A stretch of DNA of 64,000 nt from Rhizophagus irregularis (GCF_026210795.1 NC_089442.1:3934501-3998500); one strand, 5' to 3'; shown: positions 1 through 12,421, counted from the stretch's first letter. Notes: generated by a model from the sequence alone, not told the origin. Numbers and translations are program-made.

Positions 1-271
1 GAGCCCAAGCAACTTTTAAAACGGAGCATTCATGTGCCTAAAATATTTATATTTTACATTAATAATATAGTTTAATAAGCTTTAGTACAGGATATAGATT
101 GATAATTACCTTCCAAGAATCAACTTGTTCCCAAGTATTTGTTTCCTGGTTGAATTCCCATACTTTAAGTTTTTGATCAGAAGAACAAGTTACAAAGCGT
201 TTTCCGTAAAAGTCATAGGCAACATCATGTATTAAATCTTCATGTAAACTATCAAAAGGTTGGACAGACAT
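1..271 (-). CDS. SEH1: SEH1-like WD40 nucleoporin, 5' part
   Basis: Seh1 is a WD40 beta-propeller subunit of the nuclear pore Y-complex and of the vacuolar SEA/GATOR2 complex. Exon 1 (271-110) starts at an ATG and encodes a typical Seh1 start: DLIHDVAYDFYGKRF, then CSSDQKLKVWEF, the first WD blade. A 72-nt intron (109-38, gtaatt...ttttag) leads to exon 2 (37-1), which reads AHECSVLKVAWA and runs off the window. Only about 66 residues are visible. The gene is divergent from the TMX2-like gene, with 228 bp between the two start codons. Sec13 is the nearest alternative family, but the N-terminus fits Seh1 better. Confidence 0.85.
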
Positions 272-499
272 TTTATAAATTTTTATCTCTGCATTATTAG
301 AACAAACAATTGTTCACCAGTCGTCATTCATTTATCCTTGTTGCTTACACAAAGAACTCGTGGTCATTTTTATCAAAATATTTTGAGATGCAAATTTCGG
401 AAAACTCCAAGGTTTTGAAACGGACCGATTACCGAACAATCAGGAATGGTTACATAACTTGCATTTAATGTTTTAGATCTTCTCCCAAACTTTAACAGA
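272..499. promoter_or_regulatory. Shared divergent promoter region SEH1/TMX2-like
   Basis: These 228 bp separate the start codons of two divergent housekeeping-type genes, so they must hold both 5' UTRs and probably a bidirectional promoter. I see no clear TATA box or other named motif. The call rests on gene arrangement only. Confidence 0.45.
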
Positions 500-1666
500 A
501 TGACACCAGTATCAGAACTATATCAAAGATTATTTTTTCCTCATTATATTATAAATTTTTTCTTTTGTTTGCCATATTTCATTATTCGTAATGTATCTAT
601 ATTTAAAAACCATCTGGATTTATCTCTTGAGGTATTAACTAAAGCAAATACATTGAATCCTTTAATTAATAAAATATCTTATGAATAATATTTTTAACTT
701 GATTAGCCACCAGAAACAAAAATATATTTAGCGATTGGAGCCCTTATTATATTAAAATTTAGAGCTTCAGCGAGCGCAGAAGAATGGATATCAATATCTT
801 TTTCGTATTTGAAAATATTAAATATAATTATGTTTTATCTCTTTGGTAAAACATTATGGGCTGTTTTATATGCAATAGCGATGAGTGGTGAATATTTTTA
901 TGCTTAAATGCTTTTTTTTTTACTTTTCCTTTCCTATTGTTCTGTAAAATAATCGTTTTGTATTTATAGTCCTCTTTGTAGTTTTGCCACAACCTCGGTA
1001 TCAAGGACCTTCAAAAATAATTGAATTGAGTGATCAAGATTTGTATGATATTAAACATAATAAATTTCACAAGCTTGAAGAAAACATTAAAAGTGAAAAA
1101 GGTAAAGGCAAACAGGTTGATCAATATTGGATAATATTTTTTTACACTACATGGAGTAAAACTTGCGAAGTTTTTGAGTATACTGTAGCAAAAGCTTCTA
1201 TGAAGTAAGTTGTCTCTTTATTACTTAATATTGTATAATGCAGAAACACGAGTAAATATTTTATTTATTTTTTTTTTTAAGATATACAACATCGAATGTT
1301 TATTTTGGTAAAATTGATTTGGATTTATATACAAATGTAGCTGAGGAATATGAGATTTCATTATCAGCCGCAAGTCTAGATTTACCTGCTTTAATTCTTC
1401 TAAAAAATGGCAAAGAAAATGGCAGATTACCCAAAAGAGGTAAGGATAATGAACAATTGGAACAAATAAAGAATCAAAGACTTAGAAATGTTAAAGAAAC
1501 ATGGGATCGGTTAGGATGGGATCGTAGTATGGTTTGTATTATAATTTCTCTTGCAAGAATAATACTTAAAATATACGTACCACAAATTAATTTTACTTTC
1601 AATTTGTTATAATAGAAATCTATTATTGAAACATTTAAGCTTGACACTTTAAACAAAACCGAGTAA
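500..1666 (+). CDS. TMX2: TMX2-like thioredoxin-related transmembrane protein
   Basis: TMX2 proteins are ER-membrane thioredoxin-fold proteins. I rebuilt five exons: 500-631, 707-887, 970-1204, 1282-1531 and 1616-1666. They sum to 849 nt (282 aa), close to the usual TMX2 length. The N-terminal half is hydrophobic (about residues 10-30 and 45-110), ending LFVVLPQPRYQGPSKI. The thioredoxin half has WIIFFYTTWSKTCEVF. As in TMX2, the first Cys of the usual CxxC is a Ser (SKTC), so redox activity is probably weak or atypical. NVYFGKIDLDLYTNVAEEY and LPALILLKNGKE complete the fold. No ER retention signal is seen: the last residues are KTE. Reading past the first donor would give a false longer exon 1. 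Confidence 0.85.
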
Positions 1667-1791
1667 ATCATATATTTAATGAACTATTTAAACTATTTAA
1701 TATATATATATTTTTTTTTTTTTAATAAAGCCTTAAATAGGCGTATATAATAATGACTACGCCAAAAAAAGTATCACGTTACGCACTTTAT

Positions 1792-2457
1792 TTATACAGT
1801 ACCATCATTGTCATTTTCGTTGCTGATTGCGGTTGTAGCAGGATCGTTATTATTAATTTCATGGTTATGATCAAAATTTGTGGCAATTATCTCCCATAAA
1901 CCAGTAGCAGCGTTAACGGAAGCACGAATCAAAAAAGGACAATCACAACGTTGCGAAGGACGATTCCGTATTGGTTTAATACCGGATTTTTTACTACTTG
2001 GAGTACCAGAACGTGAACATACAATTTCTCTCCATCTAACAACTCCTTCCCTATTACGTTTTACAGTGTTTAAACGCATAGTGAAACCATTTCTCGTAGA
2101 ATATTCTTGTACTGCCACTACAAAATCTGTATGAGAGGTGAATGTCGCACCTTGTTTTAAGAATATGTTGTTATCATTTAATGTCGTAGAAGTAGAATTT
2201 GTCGCGTTTGAATATTGAAGAACAAGATCATTATTGTTCAGTTGTTGTGTTGAAGACGAGTTGTTGATTTGAAGCTGTGATATAACTGGTGTTAACGGTA
2301 CAGCAATTGGTTCTAAACAACTATTAAATTCTGTTTTTACTTCTTCTGTCGTTATTGCATCAACTTCTTCTGACATTAGTTCTGTATATTTAGGTACTGC
2401 TACCTGAACTGATGTTAGATGTGTTGGGGTCGTTGGAAGTCTTTTAAGTTTTTTCAT
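1792..2457 (-). CDS. FAR1-type DNA-binding domain protein
   Basis: A single-exon gene of 221 aa from the ATG at 2457. An upstream in-frame extension to 2490 would need a TTG start. Residues 1-90 are Ser/Thr/Asn-rich and probably disordered. Residues about 95-205 form a FAR1/WRKY-GCM1-like zinc domain: FTSHTDFVVAVQEYSTRNGF, a Cys in EIVCSRSG, a second Cys cluster in RCDCPFLIRAS, then WEII and the closing NFDHNHE with two His ligands. FAR1 domains come from Mutator-like transposases, but no transposase core follows, so this looks like a domesticated DNA-binding protein or a remnant of a larger gene. Its targets are unknown. Confidence 0.75.
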   Translation of the reverse strand: MKKLKRLPTTPTHLTSVQVAVPKYTELMSEEVDAITTEEVKTEFNSCLEPIAVPLTPVISQLQINNSSSTQQLNNNDLVLQYSNATNSTSTTLNDNNIFLKQGATFTSHTDFVVAVQEYSTRNGFTMRLNTVKRNREGVVRWREIVCSRSGTPSSKKSGIKPIRNRPSQRCDCPFLIRASVNAATGLWEIIATNFDHNHEINNNDPATTAISNENDNDGTV

Positions 2458-3614
2458 TTTCCAAAGTCCACTCCTTCTGCCTTTAATCAATATTATTATG
2501 ATTTTTCCCTTAAAAAGAAAATTACCAGAATTTGTTCGTGATTTTGATATAATGTTAACTATTTTTCATTTTAAATATATAATAATATTTTCAACGATAA
2601 TCATAAATTTCTTCGTTAGGTCTCTTTACGAAAAAAAAAAATTATACAGGTACAAAATTTTAAATTGATTTTTATTGGATAATCTGGTTTCACGTGATTT
2701 CTTCACAATTAGCAGTACGGCTTAGCTGTATATAAATGAATATAGGAATAAAACTATAATGATACATTTTAAAGAACACACTATATATAACATACAGTAT
2801 ATGTATAAGAATATAATAAACAACATTGTTTAATATGCAATGCATAATCAATATTAATTTACAATAATGTATTATTAAATATATACAAAAAAATTATTTC
2901 AAATCAGATTTCAATATTTACAAAAATATATTTTAATTATAGAACTTTATAATATTTTATATAGCCGGTATGTCGGGTTTTTCCTTATAGATAATATCTT
3001 TTTTGTAATCAAAAGAATGTTTTCAATGAATTATAATAAATAAATTTTTAAACCAGGTAAATGTCCTTTCTAGCTAGCTTTGTTAGTTGAAAACCTTTAT
3101 GATTATAATAAATAAGGTATACACTATACAGATTAAGTAATACAACATCTATCTATTTGTTTTATATGAAAATATTTTCTTATTGTACAGTATAAAAGTT
3201 TTTACCACTAAAAATATGGAAAGAGCTCTTTTTTAAGTAATTCTTTTGAATATTTGAAAATTTACGTGAAGTTTTTCTGTTACTAAATCGTAAGAAAACT
3301 AATATATCAAGCTGTGTATGAATGCTGAAATATAACTGACTGGTTTACTTTTCACATACTTAGGCCTTCAGAACATTTCTCGAGTGACATGTGCATTCCT
3401 CTTCTGCACCGAATAACATAATTATGCTAATTAAAGTTATATACCATATTTTTTCACACGATTATTATTTTGGATAAATTAAACCAGCATTTTTCAAATT
3501 TTCGAGTTAATACATGTACGAGCATCCAGTTGTTAATCATTGCTTAATTAATAATGCAACCAATTTAATATAAATAGCAACTAAGTTTCAAGCAAAATAA
3601 AACACCGTTGGAAA
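2458..3614. other. Intergenic region between divergent FAR1 and DCD1 genes
   Basis: About 1.15 kb of AT-rich DNA between two divergent start codons, with no convincing ORF, RNA gene or repeat. Promoters for both neighbours must lie here, but no motif stands out. Confidence 0.5.
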
Positions 3615-5073
3615 ATGTTCATAGGAATTGCTGGACCAATTTGTTCTGGAAAACATTCTATCGCAAAGTGGCTTGTTACAACTCGCGGTTTTACATTACT
3701 TTCACTTAAAGGCACTGAACATTATGGTTTTAACGCGTTACATTTTAATACTCCAAAAGACTTATTATTTTATGTTACGAAGAATTGGATAGATAACTTT
3801 GTGACTTGTGATATTGATAACCATAAAATTCTCGAATTATATAGGTTTTTATCTTATTCATTATTAAACTGTTTAAGTAACATGTTACCCTTTAAATTAA
3901 ACCCATTTATGTTTATTTCAACTAGGAAACGACCATTCTTCTTATTGTTGGCTGTAGACAGTCCTATAACAATGCGTTATCAACGATGCATTTTTCGGTA
4001 ATCACGAATTTAAATTATAGAATTATTTTGATAAATCCTAAACTAACTATGTTTTAAAGTTGTCGAGAATTCGGACTAACTGAACCAACATTGGATGAAT
4101 TTATTATTGCAAGTGATCAAAATTTATTCAATGCTAACGCCCCAAGTAATGAATTCTCATTATCAATTACACAAGAACGAGAAACATCGATGGCATCAGA
4201 TGAAGATGATGATTATAATACTGCTACATCAATATATGAAATAATGTCACTTGCAGATATATGTATAGCTAATTCGTACTTGTCGTTACCACCTCTTTAT
4301 TCTTACCTTCTTAATATAAATATTACAGATCCAGATCGATTAAGACCAACATGGGACACTTACTTTATGCATCTATCTGATTTAGCAGCTTCTAGATCTA
4401 ACTGTATGAAACGTAAAGTTGGCTGTATATTGGTGAAAAATCGTAGAGTTATAGCAACAGGTTATAATGGAACGGCAAAAGGACTAAAAAATTGTAATGA
4501 AGGTGGATGTGAACGTTGTAATGATGCTTTACCATGTGGAAAAGATTTAGATTATTGTCTTTGTCTTCATGCAGAAGAAAACGCGTTATTAGAAGCGGGA
4601 AAAGAAAGAGTTGGCGAAGGATGCATTTTATATTGTAATACGTAAGTTTTTAATAAAAAATATTATATTTTAACGTTGATTTATATTCTAACGATTATTT
4701 ATTATCCTTTAGATGTCCTTGCATAAGTATGATGAAATTAATTTAATAGTTCTTTTTAAAAAAATGAAAAAAAAAAATAAATTTATGAAGGTTCGTTTAT
4801 TTAGGATGTTCGATTAAACTAATTCAAATTGGAGTTACTGAAGTTGTTTACCATCGGTGAGGAATCATAATTCTTGTTTAAGTTACATTTGTATATATTT
4901 ACGATTTATTTTTTTTTAAAAAAAAATAAAAAAGATCTTATGGTATGGATGAAAAAGCCACAAACATTCTTAAAGAAGCCGGTGTAAAATTACGTCAGCA
5001 TTCACCCCCAAGTAAAATTTCTTCGTTAGAGAAAAAAGATATTATAAACATTGAACCAATGGAACAAGTGTAA
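3615..5073 (+). CDS. DCD1: Deoxycytidylate (dCMP) deaminase
   Basis: The enzyme converts dCMP to dUMP, feeding thymidylate synthesis. Six exons (3615-3844, 3926-3997, 4060-4641, 4713-4726, 4805-4856, 4935-5073) sum to 1089 nt (362 aa). As in fungal Dcd1, an N-terminal P-loop kinase-like segment (GIAGPICSGKHSI) precedes the deaminase. The catalytic domain has TWDTYFMHLSDLAASRSNC, the zinc/catalytic HAEENALL motif and the paired-Cys motif CPCIRC. That last motif is assembled across three exons, and the middle one is only 14 nt (4713-4726), with good gt/ag borders on both sides. C-terminal YHRSYGMDEKA also fits the family. It lies 263 bp upstream of the ELO gene, on the same strand. Confidence 0.9.
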
Positions 5074-5336
5074 TATGACTCATTCAATAAATAGATATGT
5101 TACTGCTAATAGTTAATTTTAATATAATTTCCCTTTTTATGTATAGTAATATAAAATGAACATGCTTCCGTGTTTGGCTTCCTAATTCTAAATAAATTAA
5201 TCTGTGCGATGTAAATTTGTATAACATTATTCAAAGTAACACAAAAGTAACACAAAACTAAAATATAAATTGGGTAAATTTCTCGTTTCATCATTGATTT
5301 TTGAAACTAAATTTTTGAAAATAAAAAAACATAAAT

Positions 5337-6680
5337 ATGAATGACACTAAAAATTCAATTGCTCGAGTTGAAGAAATTTTTTCAATTCCCTATGACACAT
5401 CGCGTTGGGATTATTCTCAATTTACAAATCCTTATGAGTTTCAATGGAAAGTTGGAATTACACCATTTTCTAATTGGCAGGTAAATTCCTTTTAGAATTC
5501 CCTTGATAATTCTTAATTAAATAAAGTGTGATTCAATCGAGTATTAAATTAATTCTAATTATTTATTTATGGTTTTTTTAATTAGTTTGTCGTGGGTGTT
5601 TGGGCAACTTATTTTGTGACTATTGTCTCCTTGAAGGTGTGGATTTTTTCGCGTCTTTCTTTAATTCATTATGAATAATAAAAATAACTTCACGAATTTT
5701 TTTATATTAGTATATTATGTCATTTAGGGCACCATTTTCAATGCGATATATAACAGCAATTCATAATCTATTTCTATGTATTGTATCGGCTGTTATGTGT
5801 GGATATGCTATAATTGACGTTATTCGAAGATATCAGGTAAATTTGTTTAAACAATATCAATAAAATAATTATTTAATCTTCTTTTTTTATATATATATAT
5901 GTATCAGGAACATGGCATAGGAGAATGCTTTTGTACCTCTGATTCTTCTTTAGCCAAAGGAAGAATATCTTACGTTACCTATATTTATTATTTATCAAAA
6001 TTTGATGAATTATTTGATACTGTGATCTTGGTTTTAAAGAAGGTAAAAATCTTTTTCCAAATCTTGATAAATTTTGATTAAAGTCTAAAATTTAGCTTTT
6101 TTTATATTAGAAATCTATTATTTTTCTTCATTGGTATCATCATGCGATTGTCATCCTTATGGTTTGGTCCTGGCTTGAAGATTCAATTATGTATGCTAGG
6201 TAAAAATTATAAATTATTATTAAATTTTGTTTAGATTAAATAGATTAAAGAAAGACAAAATATACTTATAAAACAAAAAAATTTTTCTTTTTAAAATAAG
6301 TATCGGCATGATTGCAAATACTCTTGTTCATGTGTTTATGTACTATTATTACTTTTCTGCTTCATTGGGAAGATCCGTATGGTTTAAGGTATACATTTTC
6401 TACTTCAATTAATTAATAATAATTCATAAATCAACCAGTATTCTTAATTGAATTTTTTTTATTATAGAAATATATTACAACAGGACAAATTGTACAATTT
6501 ACCATATCATTTATATTAGCGATACCATATCTTTATTTTCATTTTACAAATAATTGTCAATTAGGTTTTGTCTCATTTGTATTTTCAATGGTTTGTAATG
6601 GAAGTTTTTTGATATTATTCATTAGATTTTATAAAAAAGCATATAAAAGTGGTGCCGGGACCAAAAGAAAAGAAATGTAA
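5337..6680 (+). CDS. ELO-family very-long-chain fatty acid elongase
   Basis: A 3-ketoacyl-CoA synthase of the ER membrane, which condenses malonyl-CoA with long acyl-CoA. Seven exons (5337-5480, 5586-5636, 5711-5836, 5908-6042, 6111-6199, 6301-6388, 6468-6680) sum to 846 nt (281 aa), normal for ELO. Hallmarks in order: RAPFSMRYITAIHNLFL, YYLSKFDELFDTVILVLKK, the catalytic HWYHH box (HxxHH), then NTLVHVFMYYYYF. Several hydrophobic helices are present. The C-terminus is Lys-rich (KKAYKSGAGTKRKEM), compatible with ER retention. Which chain length it serves cannot be read from the sequence. Elongases matter in arbuscular mycorrhizal fungi because these take fatty acids from the host plant. Confidence 0.92.
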
Positions 6681-6843
6681 ATAAACCATTGAGAAAAAAC
6701 CGAGTAAAAATTTTTAATAAACATCCATTAAATTTTTTCTAAAAAGATAATAGATCTGCTGATGATCTGATAAGTTTATAGGTTGATCAGAATAAGATCC
6801 GCATCATCTTAACATCTTAATAAATTTTATTAAATAATTAGAA

Positions 6844-7622
6844 ATGACTTTTAACTTGAATTGTAGAAGGAGATTGGATCAATTATTTTTGTATAGAAAT
6901 GTAAAAACTTCTCAAGTTTTAGTTACAATAGGAAGACATATACAGGTAAATTGTTTTTCTTATTTAAAAAAAAAGAAGAGAAAAGGTTTTTTTTTTGAGG
7001 CGGAATAAAATATCTATTATAATAACATTTTTTTTTTAAGGGAAAAAATTTAAAACAAATAGATGAAGCATTGCGTCCTTTTAAACTTCGTAAAGATCAT
7101 TGGACTCCATTTATAGCAATTTCTGGATTTACCTCCTATAGTTTGGTAATGGCTACCAACAATATACTTTTAAATAAGATTCAAAATCGTCCAAAATCTC
7201 CCGAGTATTACAAAATGGAAAAACGTTTACGTATTCACAAAGATATGGATTTAGTTGAAACAAGTGTATTAGGGTTATGTCAATCTTTACAACAACTTGT
7301 AGTGCGCAAAATGATATCGGAAGAGGAAAATAATTTATTAAAAATTTATTGGGAAAGAATGGCAATGATGGATTTACCAAAAGAAAAATTAGGATTAGAT
7401 TGGCCAAAATTTGTTCAACATGAAAAGTTAGAATTAAAAAGAGATAGACTGTTTATGAATGATGAATTTAAAAGGATAAAAAAGTCTTTGGCCGAAAGAA
7501 AAGATAGGAAAGATGTTAAATTTAAGAGAAGTATTTACGACAAGAAAAAAGAAGAAAAGGAAAATCGAGTGAATCAAGCGAATCAAGCTGGGAATACAAG
7601 TGATATAAATCAAACCAAATAG
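6844..7622 (+). CDS. MHR1: MHR1/mL67-family mitochondrial protein
   Basis: MHR1 family proteins are fungal mitochondrial large-ribosome proteins (mL67) also linked to mitochondrial DNA recombination. Two exons (6844-6945 and 7041-7622) give 227 aa. The N-terminal part has QLFLYRNVKTSQVLVTIGR and then LRKDHWTPFIAI, which match the family's conserved start and its LR(K/R)D-W segment. The middle is helical, and the C-terminus is a highly charged Lys/Glu/Arg tail. The stop codon lies 82 bp from the stop of the convergent dynamin gene, so the 3' UTRs probably overlap. Confidence in the family is good; whether it acts in the ribosome, in recombination or in both is not visible. Confidence 0.7.
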
Positions 7623-7704
7623 AAATAGTAACTTATAACTTAAGCTACAAAAAACAAATTTTTATTTATAGTGAATATTTTGTATTAAATAAAATCTATA
7701 AAAT

Positions 7705-10535
7705 TCATACTCGATGACCACGAGGTTTACTACTACTACTGCTGCTGCTGCCGCCGCCGCTGCTGCTGCTACCGCTGCTACCGCCGCCGCTACGTTGTTT
7801 TACAGATACTCTTCGAACTTTGTCAATAATAACACTAAGAGCATCAATATATTCTTGCCATTCTTTACGGTTTCTTGCATTTTCTGGGTTTTCACCTAAC
7901 AAATCCTTCAGATTATTGCTATTTGGATCATGTTTGTCCACTTCTGGTCCTACTAGTTTGAAATAACCAAGTAAATCCATCTTTAGACGTATAGAGAACT
8001 GGTGTACCAAATAATATTCAACTATACGTGGAATGACTTCTCGAAATTTTGTATGAGCCATTTTCCAATATGCTAAAGCTCCCTATCAAAAAAAATGAAA
8101 AAATTAATTCAGTTATGTAAAAGCATTACTTGATATGACAATAAATAAGTTACCGTAGCAGCAAGGAAAGCGTGTTCACTTATTGTATTTCTTAAAATTG
8201 ATTGATTTACAGATTCTTCGTTAGATTTAGAAGGAACTACCCCAATTAATTTGTCCAAATATTGATTCTTTATTGACAACATCATAGATAATGTAGCGGT
8301 TGATGGCATTTCTGACATAATTTTAGAACTCTTAATTTCGTCAATCAATTTTCGAGACGAATCACTTTTATTATCCATTTCTGAAAGAATTTCAGTCAGA
8401 TCATTTTTTAATTTCTCAAATTCTTCTTCATCGGCATCATCGTCGTACATCATATCAAATATCTTTGATCCTAAATCAACGATTGATCTTAAATCATTAC
8501 TTTCTTGTTTAGAAGATGCTGATAATATTCGATATTTAATAAAATATTTTGATTGTTTTTTAAGGAGACTGGCTTCATCGGTTACATAAAGGGCCCTGCT
8601 AGCTGACATGTGTTCCATTTTATGAAGGTCCTTTAAGTGTTTCAATGTTTCATCTTTACATTGTTTTAATAAATGACGTAAAATTCTCCTGTTTAATTAT
8701 TATTAAAATTTCTTTTAAGTAAATTGATCTGTCACAGGCTACGTAAGAAAGGATTGTAATACTCACCTAATTTCTTCGACAGCATTTGGAAATTCTCTAA
8801 AGATCGATTCTACCATTTCATCAACGAATTGCCTGACCCAATCGTGATTTTTATCTAACAATTTGGTTGAAATCACCGACCAATCTTTTTGATGTTTCGC
8901 AACAATAGCAACTACGGCTTTATATGGAAAATACCCAACCAATTGACCACCTTGACTTTCTTGTACAGTTTCACATAGTTGATCTAATTCCCAAACATAC
9001 TCACTAGAATAACTATCATCCGTCCCACCCCAGTTATCAGCCATAATTTCATCTTTTAATTTTTGTGTCCATCCACGATACTGTAATGAACCGGGTTTTA
9101 TAGGATCAAACATTTCGTTTATTGACTCTCCGTCAAACGCGAGTTTATATCTTGGACGAGTGTTCAATAATGCTTGGTCAAATTGACCAAAATTCCATTG
9201 TTGACCACGATATAACTTATGATCTACATTTTCAGCATTTGCATGAGAAGTGAACAATTTATCAAATATTCCAATTAATTCTAAGAACCGGTTAGTAGGA
9301 TTTCCATCGGGTGGTAGTGGTAGTGCATTTAATTTTTCTTGAAATTCAGATCTACGATCTTCCAAAAAAGGGTGTATTCTTGGCCATGTCCGTTCATGTG
9401 CCTTTCGTTGTAAATCGCTTAATTTTATAGTCAAATTTTGTAAACCAAATCGATCAGATGGCACCTCTCTCCAAATCCTATTCTGTTTAAGAGCTCTGAC
9501 TGTCGCTTTTTCCAACTCATCTGGATCCTCACGCATTTCTGAATTGGTAGGATTTCTTATAACGTAAGTACCATTTACAAGTTTGTGCTCCCCTTGACCT
9601 TTTACAAGAGTAGAAAGTTCAAGATGTTTTTCGTCATCATTTGGATAATCGACAATACGATCCATTTTCGTTAAGACGCCCACTGTACGTTGACCGGTAG
9701 GATCTGCTTCACGCGCAAGACGATATGCGCATTGTGTAGCTATATCAGAAGTTGCTTGAAATATTGGAACCAAAATTGCCGATTCTTTTTTAATATATTC
9801 TTTTACCAAAGATAATACGAATTGTTCGTGGCTTTCATCGTTTCTTACAACTCCTACATGTAGTTTTAATGAGGCATAAAAAACGTATTAAATTTTTGAA
9901 TTTCATTCCACCATTTACTTTTTCTATTTACCTGGCAAGTCGACCATGGATAAACTGTACATCTGGTCTGGACCGCTGATTGTAACACATACAGCATTTT
10001 TTGTAAAAGCTAACTCATCGGAATCAGGTGGCAATCGTGTATTTTCAACATCTGTAATACTCGGATTCTGTACGTAACGTTGAGCTTCGCGCAATTTTTC
10101 TTCTATTTCATCCTCATCCAAATCTGTTATAATAGCAAACGGGATTTCCCTTGGAGTTATCGGTTTACTATTTTTATCTTCTATGTAACGTAATGAGATT
10201 TTACGTAACGGTTCCTCAGTTTGTAACATACGTATTTCGAAAGGTGTAGCCGTACATTTTGTGGATCCCCTGTTTATGATTACATAAGAATTTTGTTTTT
10301 TTTATTTTAAAAAAATAATTCTTTTTTTTTCTTACCTTGGCATTGGTAAACCACCAGTCAAACGTTGTAGAACAGAACTTTTACCACTTGATTGATCACC
10401 AAATACAACAATAGTTGGAGTGTTCTCTTCAAATTCATTGAAAATGCCAAGTTTCCTTATTTCACACATAACATCAATATAATCCTTAGCATTTGGTGTT
10501 TCTGCTAGTGGAGAATTTAGTCGGTGACCCACCAT
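7705..10535 (-). CDS. Full-length dynamin/Mx-like GTPase (copy A)
   Basis: A membrane-remodelling dynamin-superfamily GTPase. Five exons (10535-10336, 10269-9932, 9853-8767, 8688-8154, 8082-7705) sum to 2538 nt (845 aa). The GTPase domain has G1 GDQSSGKSS at residues 46-54, PRGS with the switch-I Thr (exon 2 start), G3 DLPG at about 176-179 and G4 TKMD at about 240. A middle/stalk region and a GED-like helical region follow (exons 3-5). There is no visible PH or proline-rich domain, so the layout is closer to Mx/Dnm1 than to classical dynamin. The end is a Ser/Gly run (SGGGSSGSSSSGGGSS) and then KPRGHRV. It is the only copy in the array with a complete stalk. Confidence 0.88.
7728..7796. repeat. 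GC-rich trinucleotide repeat in the last exon of copy A
   Basis: Runs of ACT/GCT/GCC triplets stand out in a strongly AT-rich window. On the coding (minus) strand they encode the Ser/Gly run near the C-terminus of the full-length dynamin. Such a run is prone to length change by slippage. Confidence 0.85.
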
Positions 10536-10834
10536 TTTGCTTAATTTTTCTTTGCAAATTCAGTAAAAAAGCAAAATTTTAATAATGTATAGTAGATAAA
10601 AAATAATAGTTTGTTTAAGGAAGGGAAATGAAGTTCAGTTGTATTTTATAATGAAATTTTTTTTTATTCGTACTTAAAAAGATTTTTTAAGTTACAATTT
10701 TCATTATTTATTCCTTAAACGGATTTTATTAAAAAAAAAAATTTTTCAATTGATTTTTTTTTATCCATTATGATAAGGTACCTTTTTGCATAATTTTGCA
10801 TATATTTTTAGCTTTTAATCAGTGCGAAGATCTC

Positions 10835-10856
10835 TTTGTTTCTATAATGAGGTAAG
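10835..10856 (-). promoter_or_regulatory. Conserved upstream motif, copy A
   Basis: On the plus strand this reads TTGTTTCTATAATGAGGTAAG, about 300 bp upstream of the start codon. Nearly the same 20-mer lies upstream of all five dynamin copies. Just beyond it, GAATTTGGAAACTAT (from about 10865) is shared with copy E only. It could be a promoter element or simply retained duplicated flank. Confidence 0.5.
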
Positions 10857-11094
10857 CTTAATCTGAATTTGGAAACTATGGTCTCATTTTAAATTTACCG
10901 GTGGATAAATGATGGATAAAATGATGGTAAGGTCGTAATATAAAGTTTATTAAATATAAATTTAGGACTAGGTGACTAAACATAACATAATGAATAAGAG
11001 GTTGAAGAATCATTTTGTTATAAAAAAAAATTTATTTCTTTTTCAAGCGATAAATCAAAAATATATACGTATATAATATAATATATAATATATA

Positions 11095-12421
11095 TTAATA
11101 TAATTTTTTTTTAAAATACATGCAAACTATCGTCCCTGCTATTGCAGCAAGTAATGGTACTTGAGTATTCATTACTTTATTGGATAAGTAATGTATAATT
11201 GAATTTGTATCTAATGGTAGTGGAAGTGCATTTAATTTTTCTTCAAATTCAGTTCTTCGATCTTCCAAAAAAGAACGAATTTTTGGCAATGACCGTTTAT
11301 GTTCTTTTCTTTGTAAATCACTTAATTTCATCGTTAGATTTTGCAATCCGAATCGATCAAATGGCACATCTTCCCAGATTATATGTTGTTTAAGTTTTCT
11401 AATTGTTTCCTTTTCCAATTCATCTGGATCCTCATGGATTTCTGAAAGAACACTGGAAGGATTTCTTATAACATAAGTACCATTTACAAGTCCTTGACCT
11501 TTTACAAGAGTAGCAAGTTCAAGGTGTTTTTCGTCATCACTTTGATGATCGACGATACGATCCATCTTTGTTAGGACACCTACTGTACGTTGACCGTTTG
11601 GATCTGTTTCACGCGCAAGACGACACGCGCATTGTGTAGCTATATCAGAAGTTGCCTGAAATACAGGAACCAAGATTGTTGATTCTTTTTTAATATACTC
11701 ATTTACCAAAGATAACACAAAAGCTTCATTGTTTTCATCACTTCTTGTAATTCCTAAATAATGCGTAAAAAGAGACGTTAAATAATGAAATTTTTGCATC
11801 TCCCTCCCCTTAATTTTTTCTATTTACCGGGTAAGTCGACCAAAGATAAATTGTACATCTGTTCTGGACCACTGATTGTAACACATACAACATTTTTTGT
11901 ATAAGATAGCTCATCATCAGGTGGCAATCGTTCATTTTTAAAATTAATACTCGGATTCTGTACGTAACGTTGAGCTTCGCGCAATTTTTCTTCTATTTCT
12001 AACTCATCCAAATCTGTTATAACAGCAAAATCAACTTCACTTGGATGTATCGGCTCACGATTTTTGTTTTCTACGTAACGTAAAGATATTTTATGTAATG
12101 GTTCTTCACTTTGTAACATACGAATTTTGAAAGGGGCGACTGTACTTTTTGTGGATCCCCTATTATGAAGAAATTTTTTTTAAAAAAAAATGAAATAAAA
12201 TAAATTATAATTTTTTTTCTTTACCTTGGCAATGGTAAACCACCAGTTAAACGTTGTAAAACGGTACTTTTGCCACTCGATTGATCACCAAAAACAATAA
12301 TTGTTGGATTATTTTCTTCAAATTCATGGTAAAATGCTTCAAGTTTCTTTATTTCGCTCATAATGTCAATATAATCTCTTGCACTTGACGTTTCTGCTAG
12401 TGGAGAATTTAGTCGAACCAT
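11095..12421 (-). CDS. Short tail-anchored dynamin-like GTPase (copy B)
   Basis: Three exons (12421-12225, 12159-11828, 11753-11095) sum to 1188 nt (395 aa). Intron positions match copy A. The GTPase domain looks intact: GDQSSGKST, PRGS, DLPG and TKMD. Compared with A, the protein leaves the dynamin pattern just after EKLNALPLP, so the stalk and GED are absent. It ends instead in a hydrophobic segment, TQVPLLAAIAGTIVCMYF, followed by KKKLY. A single C-terminal hydrophobic segment with a short basic end is the layout of a tail-anchored membrane protein, for example of mitochondrial, peroxisomal or ER membrane; the organelle is inferred only. Without a stalk it cannot assemble like ordinary dynamin, but it could associate with A through the GTPase domain. 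Confidence 0.85.

Noticed and set aside
1474-1671. Minus-strand frame over the end of the TMX2-like gene
   Set aside because: Shadow of exon 4 and intron 4 of that gene.
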